Shown here one piece after another: positions 6,920 through 16,400 of a stretch of 37,391 nt of DNA (positions within the stretch are counted from its first letter, which is position 1; each line of letters starts with the position of its first letter). The notes below the pieces were generated by a model, which was given only the letters and a program-made list of their open reading frames with translations, had not been told where the DNA came from and did no database searches. The DNA is from Thiomargarita sp. (GTDB lineage Bacteria > Pseudomonadota > Gammaproteobacteria > Beggiatoales > Beggiatoaceae), in the NCBI GenBank assembly GCA_022729575.1, contig DZAL01000039.1, forward strand, positions 1 through 37,391, written 5' to 3'. Both the position numbers and the translations under genes were made by a program.

Positions 6920-9247
6920 ATGAGAACTTTAAAAAATAAAATCGCTTATCGTTTTACTTTTTACGTCATATTGTTGAGTATCACTCTCACTGTTTTCTCA
7001 ACTATAACACTATTATATTTTTATCTTTCACCAGAATGGCAACGTGTGTTGATAACGTTAATAGTGATGAATGTCGTTCAAATTTTTTTGGTGGCGATAT
7101 TTATTTTGTGGATTTTTCAGTGGATGATAGCACGACATCTGAGTAAAATTATTAATTTGGCCAAGAATATTAATTCGGAACAAACCACCACCAAATTCGA
7201 GTTAAACCGGTCACCGCGAGATAGCACTGATACCGATGAGTTGGAACAAATGGTCATCGCGCTTAATCAAATGCAAACCCATTGGCAACATTTTTATAAA
7301 AATTTATACGATCGCCAACAACATACCCAGTATTTGCTGGAAGTGACTTTAATTGGGTTGGGCTTATGGCGACTGGATGGCACCATTGAAATGGTCAATC
7401 CCGCCTTGGCGCAAATTTTAGGTCGTTCCGTCGACGATACTTTGAAATTGAATTATTGGCAAGATATTATTGGAGAAACGGAGGCAAATAACGACAAAAC
7501 TTTATTTCAAACCCTACAACCAGGGGAACGATATGGACCTAGTGAAAAGGAATTTCAACATCGTGATGGTTATACGGTACCGGTAAAACTATCGGCCTTG
7601 ATGATAGAACAAAATGGTGAACGTTATGCTTGGTCTAATGTAGAAAATATTGCGGCGCAAAAACGGGCCGCCCTAGAATTACATAAAGCTAAACAAAAAG
7701 CCGAGGAAGCCAATCGGGCGAAAAGTCAATTTTTGGCGAATATGAGCCATGAATTACGCACGCCAATGAACATCATAGTGGGTTATAGTGAGATGTTAGA
7801 GGAAGAAATTAAGGAGTGTCAACGTGCTGATTTAGCAAAGGATGTTAAAAATATTCATACTTCAGCTAAACATCTGTTGATGTTGCTAGATGGAATTTTG
7901 GATATTTCTAAAATTGAAGCGGGTAAAATGGAACTGTACTTGGAAAATTTTGATGTCTCCGAAATGATTCAACATTTGCTTACTACGATTCAGCCCCTTA
8001 TCAATAATCGTTCTAATACCCTACACTTAGAAAATGAAGACAATTTAGGATCGATGTACAGTGACTTGGTGAAGGTAAGACAGATTCTCTTAAATCTCCT
8101 CAGCAATGCCACTAAATTTACGGAACAAGGCAAAGTGACCTTAACGGCACAACGTCAGCTACAAGAGGATGGTGAATGGCTCCAGTTTGAGGTGATTGAT
8201 GAAGGGATTGGAATGACACCGGAGCAACAAGCTAATCTGTTTCAAATTTTTGCGCAAGCGGAGGCTTCCATTAGCCGCAAATATGGCGGCACCGGTTTAG
8301 GATTAGCGGTGACCAAAAGTTTAGTGGAAATGCTAGGCGGTTCGATACAGGTCGAAAGTCAATTTGGGAAAGGGAGTCGGTTTACCGTCCGCTTACCGGC
8401 GCAGTTGAGTGTACAAATGAATTTGTCAAAAACTGCCACGGGAAAGGAAACTCTCCCGATTAGAAAACCCAGCGTTTCCATGGAAAGCGGTACGGTCTTA
8501 GTCATTGATGATGATGATGTGGTGCGGAATTTATTACAGGCTTATCTGAGTAAAATTGGTTACCAAGTCGCTTCGGCGGATAACGGTCCAGAAGGTATTC
8601 GTCTAGCTAAGAAATTACGGCCAAATGCTATTACCTTGGATGTAATGATGCCAGGCATGGATGGCTGGGAAGTCTTAACTCAACTCAAAGCCGACCCGGA
8701 GTTGGCTCATATTCCAGTGATTGTGTTAACCATGATGGAGGATAAAGATATTGGTTATTCGCTAGGTGCGGCTGAATATTTAACTAAACCGATTAGCCGT
8801 GACCAACTCACTAAAGTATTACGAAAATATCGTTCGACCAAAGCACCGCCGATGGTGATGATTGTAGAAGACGATAATACTACTCGCGAAATGTTGGTTC
8901 GTATGTTACATAAAGTCGGTTGGCAAGTGATGGAAACCGATAATGGTGAAAGTGCATTACGTTTATTGGACCGACAACCTCCTGATTTAATTTTATTGGA
9001 TTTGATGATGCCTCAAATGGATGGATTTGAATTTATTACTCATTTGCGTCAACATACGCTCTGTGCGAATACTCCAGTGGTAGTGTTAACGGCCAAAGAT
9101 ATTAGTAGTGAAGACCGAACCTGGCTGACTCATCGAGTCGATAGTGTGTTCCAAAAAGGAGCCTATAGTCGAGAGGAGTTACTAAATAATTTACGTACCC
9201 TCTTAGCCAATACGATGTCTAAACAGAGAGAAATTATTCCGGCTTAA
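6920..9247 (+). CDS. Hybrid sensor histidine kinase with PAS domain and two receivers
   Basis: A 775-residue inner-membrane kinase. Two membrane helices (about 12-36 and 43-70) are separated by only a few residues, so there is no periplasmic sensor domain. A HAMP-like linker (about 71-120) and a PAS domain (about 135-245, LGLWRLDGTIEMVNPALAQILG) follow. Next come HisKA with MSHELRTP (H277) and the ATPase core: N box NLLSNATKF (N396), DEGIGM (427-432) and GGTGLGLA (456-463). Two receivers carry phosphoacceptors D574 (LDVMMPGMDG) and D694 (LDLMMPQMDG). The first has the switch lysine in LTKP (K623); the second has QKG instead of KP. No output domain is present, so signalling probably goes through a separate phosphotransfer partner. 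The input signal cannot be read from the sequence. Confidence 0.93.
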   Translation: MRTLKNKIAYRFTFYVILLSITLTVFSTITLLYFYLSPEWQRVLITLIVMNVVQIFLVAIFILWIFQWMIARHLSKIINLAKNINSEQTTTKFELNRSPRDSTDTDELEQMVIALNQMQTHWQHFYKNLYDRQQHTQYLLEVTLIGLGLWRLDGTIEMVNPALAQILGRSVDDTLKLNYWQDIIGETEANNDKTLFQTLQPGERYGPSEKEFQHRDGYTVPVKLSALMIEQNGERYAWSNVENIAAQKRAALELHKAKQKAEEANRAKSQFLANMSHELRTPMNIIVGYSEMLEEEIKECQRADLAKDVKNIHTSAKHLLMLLDGILDISKIEAGKMELYLENFDVSEMIQHLLTTIQPLINNRSNTLHLENEDNLGSMYSDLVKVRQILLNLLSNATKFTEQGKVTLTAQRQLQEDGEWLQFEVIDEGIGMTPEQQANLFQIFAQAEASISRKYGGTGLGLAVTKSLVEMLGGSIQVESQFGKGSRFTVRLPAQLSVQMNLSKTATGKETLPIRKPSVSMESGTVLVIDDDDVVRNLLQAYLSKIGYQVASADNGPEGIRLAKKLRPNAITLDVMMPGMDGWEVLTQLKADPELAHIPVIVLTMMEDKDIGYSLGAAEYLTKPISRDQLTKVLRKYRSTKAPPMVMIVEDDNTTREMLVRMLHKVGWQVMETDNGESALRLLDRQPPDLILLDLMMPQMDGFEFITHLRQHTLCANTPVVVLTAKDISSEDRTWLTHRVDSVFQKGAYSREELLNNLRTLLANTMSKQREIIPA

Positions 9248-9276
9248 TTGTTCATCTTATACACGGTTAATAACTC

Positions 9277-9410
9277 AACCACCCCCAACCCCTCCTTGTT
9301 AAGGAGGGGAGTAATCCTGCGATTTGGGTGTTGAAACAGATTTGACAACTTTTCGAAAGTTGTCAAATCTTGCTACCTACTCTCCTCCTTAACCAGGCGG
9401 GGTTAGTGGT
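9277..9410. repeat. R2 element split by an R1 insertion
   Basis: The left half AACCACCCCCAACCCCTCC and the right half (CTCCTCCTTAACCAGGCGG then GGTTAGTGGT) are those of the full R2 copies at 16479 and 29880. The centre (CCTGCGATTTGGGTGTTG) also matches their centres. An intact R1 copy sits within it. Confidence 0.85.
9338..9370. repeat. R1 palindrome nested in R2
   Basis: A complete 33-bp R1 copy with arms AGATTTGACAAC and GTTGTCAAATCT and centre TTTTCGAAA. It lies between the kinase gene and rlmE and interrupts an R2 element. Confidence 0.9.
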
Positions 9411-9439
9411 GAATTAATTATAGCGATTACTTATTATCT

Positions 9440-10063
9440 ATGTCTATGTCAAAAAGTAGTCACCGTTGGTTGAAAGAGCATTCCAGCGACACCTATGTAA
9501 AACAAGCGCAAGGCGCAGGTTACCGGTCGCGGTCGGTCTATAAACTAGCTCAAATTAATGCGCGTGACCATCTATTGCGGCCAGGGATGACCATAGTGGA
9601 TTTAGGTGCCGCGCCCGGTGGCTGGTCACAATGGGTGCAACAACACTGGCCAAACCAAATACAAATTGTCGCTGTAGATTTGTTACCGATAGAGCCATTA
9701 CCAGGGGTCACTTTTATTCAAGGCGACTTTCGCGAAGCACCGGTTTTAGATAACTTATTGAATCATCTAGCTAATCGTAAAATAGATTTGGTCATGTCAG
9801 ATCTGGCACCAAATTTAAGCGGTATTAAAGACATCGACCAACCTTGTGCCATGTTACTGGCTGAATTGGCAAGAGATTTGGCTTTTCAAGTGTTGGCGCC
9901 ACAAGGACATTTTTTGACCAAAGTGTTCCAAGGAGAAGGTTTTGATATTTATCTTAAAGAATTAAGGTCTTATTTTAAACAAGTCGTTATTCGCAAACCA
10001 GAAGCCTCTCGCAGCCGATCAGCGGAAATTTATATTTTAGCCAAATACTATATCGGTAGGTAG
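9440..10063 (+). CDS. rlmE: 23S rRNA 2'-O-methyltransferase RlmE (FtsJ/RrmJ)
   Basis: RlmE methylates the ribose of U2552 in the 23S rRNA A-loop during late 50S assembly, using S-adenosylmethionine. The 207-residue length equals the family norm. The SAM motif VDLGAAPGGWSQ (53-64) and the K-D-K-E tetrad are all present: K35, D121 (SDLAPN), K161 (KVFQGEGF) and E196. ATG 9440 is the first start; a second ATG two codons on is also possible. rlmE followed by ftsH and folP is the usual gammaproteobacterial order. A 358-bp gap holding hairpins, a promoter and an R1 repeat separates it from ftsH, so ftsH probably also has its own transcription start. Confidence 0.97.
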   Translation: MSMSKSSHRWLKEHSSDTYVKQAQGAGYRSRSVYKLAQINARDHLLRPGMTIVDLGAAPGGWSQWVQQHWPNQIQIVAVDLLPIEPLPGVTFIQGDFREAPVLDNLLNHLANRKIDLVMSDLAPNLSGIKDIDQPCAMLLAELARDLAFQVLAPQGHFLTKVFQGEGFDIYLKELRSYFKQVVIRKPEASRSRSAEIYILAKYYIGR

Positions 10064-10080
10064 GGTGCGTCCTACGCACC
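10064..10080. repeat. R6-like short hairpin after rlmE
   Basis: GGTGCGT-CCT-ACGCACC is a perfect 7-bp stem right after the rlmE stop codon. The leading TAGGGTG matches R6 ends elsewhere. No T-run follows, so it is not a classic terminator. Confidence 0.6.
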
Positions 10081-10101
10081 ACTGGCGACCTGGTGCTAGT
10101 A

Positions 10102-10132
10102 GGGATAACACCCCTTCGAGGGGTGTTATCCC
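10102..10132. terminator. Strong hairpin downstream of rlmE, possible transcript-end structure
   Basis: GGGATAACACCCCT pairs perfectly with AGGGGTGTTATCCC around a TCG loop: a 14-bp stem. It lies 39 bases after rlmE. No T-tract follows, so either a stabilising 3' structure or another palindromic repeat is as likely as a terminator. The gene-free stretch 10064-10421 otherwise holds the R6-like hairpin, the candidate ftsH promoter and an R1 copy. Two short open frames in it look like chance. Confidence 0.45.
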
Positions 10133-10245
10133 TCAGAGCTCAAGTACAACAGTGGATGAATATTACTATAGTAACCTGGAACAGCAAATATTCGTTTGCT
10201 ATTCCTCGCACGGGGCACCTATAGTTTATCGTTATCCCCAGACAC

Positions 10246-10273
10246 TTGTTTTTTTATTAAAAACGCATATAAT
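10246..10273 (+). promoter_or_regulatory. Candidate ftsH promoter
   Basis: A perfect TATAAT (10268-10273) lies 16 bases after TTGTTT (10246-10251). Transcription would start near 10280, giving a leader of about 140 bases that contains an R1 palindrome. Confidence 0.5.
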
Positions 10274-10305
10274 CTAATTTAATCTAAACAATTATTGGCA
10301 CCAAA

Positions 10306-10337
10306 AGATTTGACAACTTTCGAAAAGTTGTCAAATC
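10306..10337. repeat. R1 palindrome in the ftsH leader
   Basis: Arms AGATTTGACAAC and GTTGTCAAATC. The centre TTTCGAAAA is the reverse complement of the TTTTCGAAA seen in most copies, so this one is in the opposite orientation. In the predicted ftsH transcript it would fold into a stem about 85 bases before the start codon. Confidence 0.85.
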
Positions 10338-10421
10338 GATTTAACTATGGTATGTGTAATTACTGTGGTAATACCACCAATAAATCCTTTACTTTAGAGG
10401 GAAAAAAGAGGAATATACTTA

Positions 10422-12353
10422 GTGAACGACATGGCAAAAAACCTTTTACTATGGGTAGTTATTGCCCTAGTATTAATGATGGTCTTTAACAACTTTGGCA
10501 CACACGCCCCTAGCATCCAACCCGCAGATTATTCTCAATTTATTCTCGACGTACAACAAGGTCGAGTTCAAAAAGTGGAAGTTGACGGGCGGAATATTCG
10601 TGGTACTATGCAGACGGGTACACCGTTTGTCACTTATAATCCAGGTGACCCTGGTCTAATTGGTGATCTCATTAAACACAATGTCATCATCCAAACCAAT
10701 GCGCCAGAAGAACAATCTCTACTGGTGCAGATTTTCATTTCCTGGTTTCCCATGTTGTTACTGTTTGGGGTACTGATATTTTTTATGCGCCAGATGCAAG
10801 GCGGTGGCGGCCGTGGCGCCTTATCTTTTGGCAAAAGTCGGGCGCGGATGATTGAAGAAGACCAAGTCAAAATTACCTTTGCCGATGTAGCTGGAGTGGA
10901 CGAAGCTAAAGAAGAGGTCAAAGAATTAGTAGATTTTCTACGAGACCCGGCCAAATTTCAAAACTTAGGCGGTAAAATACCCCGCGGGGTCTTGATGGTA
11001 GGCTTACCTGGGACCGGGAAAACTCTTTTAGCTAAAGCCATCGCCGGTGAAGCCAAAGTGCCGTTTTTCACTATTTCTGGCTCCGACTTTGTCGAAATGT
11101 TTGTCGGCGTAGGTGCGTCACGAGTCCGCGACATGTTTGAACAAGCCAAAAAACATTCACCCTGCATCATCTTCATTGACGAAATCGATGCCGTCGGTCG
11201 TCACCGTGGCGCAGGTTTAGGGGGCGGACATGATGAACGTGAACAAACGCTGAATCAATTACTGGTCGAGATGGATGGTTTCGAAGGCAATGAAGGTGTT
11301 ATTGTGATTGCCGCTACTAACCGACCTGATGTCCTTGACCCCGCCTTATTACGCCCAGGTCGTTTTGACCGGCAGGTGGTGGTACCGTTGCCGGATATTC
11401 GTGGTCGCGAGCAGATACTCAAAGTTCACATGCGAAAAGTGCCGATCGATGATGATGTTAAATCCAGTATGATTGCACGAGGCACCCCAGGCTTTTCTGG
11501 CGCGGATTTGGCCAACTTAGTCAATGAAGCCGCCTTATTAGCCGCTCGTGCCAATAAGCGAATGGTTACGATGGAAGAATTTGAAAGAGCCAAAGATAAA
11601 ATCATGATGGGGGCTGAACGTCGTTCCATGGTAATGAGTGAAGAAGAAAAACGTCTCACTGCTTACCATGAAGCTGGTCATGCCATTGTCGGGCGTTTAG
11701 TGCCCAAGCATGACCCCATCTATAAGGTGAGTATCATTCCGCGTGGTCGCGCCTTAGGAGTCACCATCTTTTTGCCCGAAACTGACCGTTTAAGCCACAG
11801 TAAAGAATTTTTAGAAAGCCAAATTTCTAGCATCTTTGGTGGTCGGTTGGCCGAAGAATTGATATTTGGCTCGGAAGCGATTACCACCGGTGCCAGTAAT
11901 GATTTGCAACGTGCGACCGAAATTGCGCGTAGTATGGTCACTAAATGGGGGATGTCAGAGCGGTTGGGACCACTGACTTATGGTGAAGAAGAAGGTGAAG
12001 TGTTTTTAGGGCACACCGTCACTAATCACAAATTGGTGTCCGATGAGACTGCACATGTGATTGATGAAGAAGTTCGTTCTTTGATTGACCGCAATTATGC
12101 ACGCGCCGAAATTTTGCTCAAAGAGAATATACAGATCTTACATCTCATGGCCGAGGCTTTAGTCAAATATGAAACCTTAGACAGCGACCAAATCTCCGAC
12201 CTCATGGCCGGTAAATCGCCGCGGCCGCCCAAAGATTGGGAAGACCATGACGATTCTACCAAGACTACGGCCACGGAAGCTAACAGTGCGGAAGTAATTA
12301 ATTTGCAAACCAAAAAGAATGGTAAGATTGGGGGGCCGGCGAGTTTGCATTAA
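10422..12353 (+). CDS. ftsH: ATP-dependent zinc metalloprotease FtsH
   Basis: FtsH is the membrane-anchored AAA+ protease that degrades unneeded or damaged membrane proteins and regulators such as LpxC. The 643-residue protein has an N-terminal helix (about 5-25), a periplasmic segment and a second helix (about 103-123). The AAA+ core has Walker A GLPGTGKT (194-201), Walker [10 protein letters not shown] (249-257) and the pore motif FVG (227-229). The zinc site HEAGH (416-420) and the later TGASND are also present. Walker A has Leu where the E. coli protein has Pro, but the P-loop is otherwise intact. GTG 10422 is chosen because GAGG lies 10 bases upstream; ATG 10431 would be 19 bases away. 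The usual partner folP follows. Confidence 0.97.
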   Translation: MNDMAKNLLLWVVIALVLMMVFNNFGTHAPSIQPADYSQFILDVQQGRVQKVEVDGRNIRGTMQTGTPFVTYNPGDPGLIGDLIKHNVIIQTNAPEEQSLLVQIFISWFPMLLLFGVLIFFMRQMQGGGGRGALSFGKSRARMIEEDQVKITFADVAGVDEAKEEVKELVDFLRDPAKFQNLGGKIPRGVLMVGLPGTGKTLLAKAIAGEAKVPFFTISGSDFVEMFVGVGASRVRDMFEQAKKHSPCIIFIDEIDAVGRHRGAGLGGGHDEREQTLNQLLVEMDGFEGNEGVIVIAATNRPDVLDPALLRPGRFDRQVVVPLPDIRGREQILKVHMRKVPIDDDVKSSMIARGTPGFSGADLANLVNEAALLAARANKRMVTMEEFERAKDKIMMGAERRSMVMSEEEKRLTAYHEAGHAIVGRLVPKHDPIYKVSIIPRGRALGVTIFLPETDRLSHSKEFLESQISSIFGGRLAEELIFGSEAITTGASNDLQRATEIARSMVTKWGMSERLGPLTYGEEEGEVFLGHTVTNHKLVSDETAHVIDEEVRSLIDRNYARAEILLKENIQILHLMAEALVKYETLDSDQISDLMAGKSPRPPKDWEDHDDSTKTTATEANSAEVINLQTKKNGKIGGPASLH

Positions 12354-12372
12354 CTAACCGATTTTTCGAAAG

Positions 12373-12514
12373 TCGATTGGTCAACTTTTCGGTCGATTTG
12401 TCAACTTTTCGAAAGTTGACCAATCTAAACCGAATCGAGATTGGTCAACTTTTTGAAAGTTGACCAATCTAAACCGAATCGAGATTGGTCAATTTTTTGA
12501 AAGTTGACCAATCT
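12373..12514. repeat. R1 variant cluster (GATTGGTCAAC arms) between ftsH and folP
   Basis: One partial copy (about 12375-12392) precedes three full ones at 12395-12425, 12438-12470 and 12482-12514. The arms are AGATTGGTCAAC and GTTGACCAATCT, so the TGACAAC of ordinary R1 has become GGTCAAC with the matching change in the other arm. The last two copies are 44 bases apart, separated by AAACCGAATCG. The 12395 copy has mixed arms. Repeat debris (ACCAATCTAAACCGAATCT) follows to about 12550. Confidence 0.85.
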
Positions 12515-12566
12515 AAACCGACCAATCTAAACCGAATCTAAACCGAGATCTAACCACGTTACCACC

Positions 12567-13388
12567 ATGACTATGTTCACTTCGCCAAAAATTATGGGCA
12601 TTCTAAATGTCACCCCCGATTCGTTTTCCGACGGGGGACATTTTTTTTCGCGAGCCGCGGCCCTAACTCACGCTCGGCAACTGGTCGCCGACGGCGCGGA
12701 CCTTATTGATATTGGTGGCGAATCAACACGTCCTGGAGCTTTATCAGTATCAATTCAAGAAGAATTGGATCGCGTCATTCCCGTCGTGGAACAACTTCAC
12801 GCCGAATTACCTATCTTCATTTCGGTGGACACACATAAACCTCAAGTCATGCAAGCTGCGATCGCGGCAGGTGCCCAAATGATTAATGATGTCACTGCGT
12901 TACGGTCTACTGGCAGTTTAGCCCTCATCACCGCGGCTAAAGAGGTCTATATCTGTCTCATGCACATGCAAAATGAGCCACGCACCATGCAAGAGCATCC
13001 TACTTATGATAACGTAGTCCGCGAAGTCAGTGACTTTTTACGCGCCAAAATTCAAACCTGTTTAGTTGCCGGTATCGCCTCCTCTCGAATTATCATTGAC
13101 CCCGGTTTCGGTTTTGGTAAAACTTTGCCACATAACCTCCAATTGATGAATCAGTTACAGGAATTGACCACCCTAGGTTATCCAGTTTTAGTTGGCGTGT
13201 CACGTAAATCCATGCTCGGTAAAATTCTAAATAAACCGCCGTTAGAACGTTTATCTGGCGGACTGGCCTTAGCTGCTTTAGCCTTATACAAAGGAGCAAA
13301 AATTATCCGTACTCACGACGTTGCTCCAACGGTAGAAGTATTGAAAGTGATGCAAGCGGTGCTAACTGAATCTTGGTGCGAGGACTAG
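12567..13388 (+). CDS. folP: Dihydropteroate synthase
   Basis: FolP condenses p-aminobenzoate with dihydropterin pyrophosphate in folate synthesis and is the target of sulfonamides. The 273-residue TIM-barrel protein carries the two family signatures MGILNVTPDSFSDGG and DLIDIGGESTRPGA. It also has SVDTHKP, NDVTAL, IIIDPGFGFGKT, GVSRKSMLG and a final RTHDV. Length and motifs are normal. ATG 12567 is used, with a second ATG two codons on. It is the third gene of rlmE-ftsH-folP. glmM, which often comes next, is absent; a spermidine-synthase-like gene follows. Transcription from ftsH would have to cross the R1-variant cluster. Confidence 0.97.
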   Translation: MTMFTSPKIMGILNVTPDSFSDGGHFFSRAAALTHARQLVADGADLIDIGGESTRPGALSVSIQEELDRVIPVVEQLHAELPIFISVDTHKPQVMQAAIAAGAQMINDVTALRSTGSLALITAAKEVYICLMHMQNEPRTMQEHPTYDNVVREVSDFLRAKIQTCLVAGIASSRIIIDPGFGFGKTLPHNLQLMNQLQELTTLGYPVLVGVSRKSMLGKILNKPPLERLSGGLALAALALYKGAKIIRTHDVAPTVEVLKVMQAVLTESWCED

Positions 13389-13440
13389 CACATTATTCCA
13401 CCAATCTCAATAATAATTCTTAATTCTTAATTTTCATTTT

Positions 13441-16400
13441 ATGGATTCACTAAAACTTAAAAACTCCTTACTACTTCACATTTATTTTACCCTCTTCGCG
13501 ATTTCAGGTGTTTCTGGTTTAATTTACGAATCGATTTGGACTCATTACCTGAAATTATTCTTAGGCCATGCGGCTTATGCCCAAACGCTAGTCCTCGTCA
13601 TTTTTATGGGCGGCCTGGCCCTTGGTGCCTGGTTAGCTAGTCGTTATAGTCGAAATTTTTCCAATTTACTACTAAGCTATGCTTTCGTCGAAGGAGTAAT
13701 TGGAATATTCGCGCTCATTTTCCATTCGTTGTTCATTAACACCACTGAATTAGCCTATACCCATCTCATTCCCAATTTAACTTCGGTTACTCAGGTCACC
13801 CTCTTGAAATGGGCCCTCGCCGCCCTATTAATTTTACCGCAATCCATTTTACTCGGTAGCACCTTTCCATTAATGAGCGCGGGAATCATTCGCCGATTCC
13901 CTGCCACTCCTGGCCACTCGCTCGCGGTCCTATATTTTGCCAACAGTTTGGGGGCCGCCATTGGCATCCTGGTTAGCGGCTTTGTGTTAATAGAAATGGT
14001 GGGATTACCTGGCACCATTCTCACCGCCGGCTTGATTAATTTGGTACTGGCTTTAATAGTCTGGCTACTCTGCCACGACGATTCGCCAATAACCTCCGCC
14101 AAAATGGTTACCGTCAAAACTGCTTCATCTCCTTCCTCACCATTACTGGTAGCTTTTTTACTCGTTGCCGCCTTCACTGGACTCTCCTCCTTCCTATATG
14201 AAATCGGCTGGATTCGAATGCTCAGTTTAGTCCTGGGTAGCTCCACTCATGCGTTTGAACTTATGCTGAGTGCATTCATTTTGGGCTTGGCATTAGGTGG
14301 TTATTGGTTGCGACGACGCATAGATAATTTCGCTAATCCTCTCAGTGTGTTAGGATGGATTCAAATTGCCATGGGCTTGTTAGCACTATCCACCTTGTTA
14401 TCTTATGGTCACACGTTTAACGTAATGCAATATATGTTAACGGCGTTTACCAAAACTGACCAAGGTTATACCTTGTTTAACCTCTCCAGTCACGGTATTG
14501 CTATGCTCCTGATGTTACCAGCAACGATTTGTGCGGGCATGACTTTACCACTACTCACTTATCAATTACTGGCTCGCGGCCACGGTGAAAAAGCTATTGG
14601 TGGCATTTATGCGGCGAATACTTTGGGTGCTATCATTGGCGTGGTACTAGGTGTGCAACTGATTATGCCCACTTGGGGAGTAAAAAATTTAATCACGATA
14701 GGAGGAGGCATTGATATTCTCCTAGGCTTGGCTTTACTTTGGTACGCCAGTAGCCCGGTCAATAAATTCCGGTGGGCGATGCTTGCTACAACTACTGGTG
14801 CCGCGGTGATAGCTAGCGTGTGGTGGATACATTTTGAGCCAATGAAAATGGCTTCTGGGGTATTTCGTTATGGCCAACTTTTACATAATATCGAAATACT
14901 ATATCATCGGGATGGTAAAACGGCCTCGGTCGATTTATATCGGCATGGCGGGGAGATAACTATCAGCACCAATGGCAAACCAGATGCAGCACTGAACATG
15001 GTGGCGGAAAAAGTGTCTATAGATGAGCCAACTATGATACTGCTGGCCGTGTTACCAGTCGCCATCGATGCCAACCTAAAAACGGCGGCAGTGATTGGGC
15101 TGGGCTCCGGGTTAACCACCCATACGTTACTGACTATGCCCACTTTGGAGCGAGTGGATACGATTGAAATTGAACCGGCCATCATTGAAGCCGCCAAAGG
15201 GTTTGGGGCCAAAGTTGCGCATACGTTTGAGGAGGTCCGTAGTCATCTCTATGTGGAGGATGCGAAAACCTTTTTTACCAATCAGCAAAAAATTTATGAT
15301 TTAATTATCTCGGAACCGTCTAACCCCTGGGTAAGTGGGGTGGCAGGACTCTTTTCCGAAGAATTTTATCAACGCATTCGTACTCATTTAAGTCCGGATG
15401 GTCTCTTAGTGCAATGGTTTCATTTATATGAAATGGATATGGCGTTGATTGCTTCAATACTCAAAGCCATGTCCCCTCACTTTGCGGATTACGTAATTTA
15501 TGGCACCGCTGGCTTGGACATCATCATTGTGGCTAAAAAAGAAGGTCAAGTCTCCGACCCTACGGATAAAATTTTCAGTTGGCCCGAATTAACCCCGACG
15601 CTGGCTCGTATCGACATTCTGCATAAGCAAGACCTGCTGTTGCGTAAAATCGCCAATAAACAGATGTTGCAACCTCTATTCAACTCCTATCAGTTGCCGG
15701 CCAATTCTGACTATTTCCCCATCCTAGATTTGGGTGCCGTGAAAGCACGCTATTTACAAAAAGAATCTTCGGATTTAATTGATCTGCGGTTATTACCATT
15801 CCCACTGGTGGAAGTGGTGACGGGAGCAGCTTTGGGGTTACCGATGACTTTACCGGTGACCGAAACTATTTATACCGTTAACGCGCGGGCTCGCCAGGCA
15901 CAAGCGATTTATCAATATTTTCAATGGTTAGCGGATTCGAAATTCACTCCGACTATCCAGTTAAATCATCATAATTTGATTTTAATTCGGGAGGTCAGAT
16001 CTTGGCAGGAGTATTCATGTCCACTGTTGGATAATAAAGAGGTCAAAGCCCGGTTTGAAACGGAAATGCAGACGAATTGGTTGCCAGCGTTGCATTCGCT
16101 ACAACAAACGATGTTGCCCTTTTTATCTTCTCAAGAGATGCTAATTATCTGGCAAGCGATTGACTCTGCGCCCTGTTGGAATGATTTACCGGTGCCGGTG
16201 AAAGATATGCTGAATTTATATAAAGCCATCAGTCAGCGTCAATTTGAGCAAATTTTGCCGCTTACCACTCGATTATTGCCCAAGGGACCAATCATTTCTT
16301 CGGCGAAGCATGATTATCTGATGATGGCTTCGTTGTTAGCCCATATCGCTTTGCATCAACCCACCGCCGCGAAGTTATTATGGGAGCGTTATACCACGGA

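Noticed and set aside
10065-10489. Two short open frames between rlmE and ftsH (70 and 64 residues)
   Set aside because: They cross palindromic repeats and the predicted ftsH promoter, lack Shine-Dalgarno sites and show no protein-like pattern. The second overlaps the start of ftsH.
11012-11035. FtsH Walker A variant GLPGTGKT as a loss-of-function sign
   Set aside because: The changed residue is in the variable part of GxxxxGKT. The Gly, Lys and Thr that contact ATP are intact, so it is only a minor substitution.
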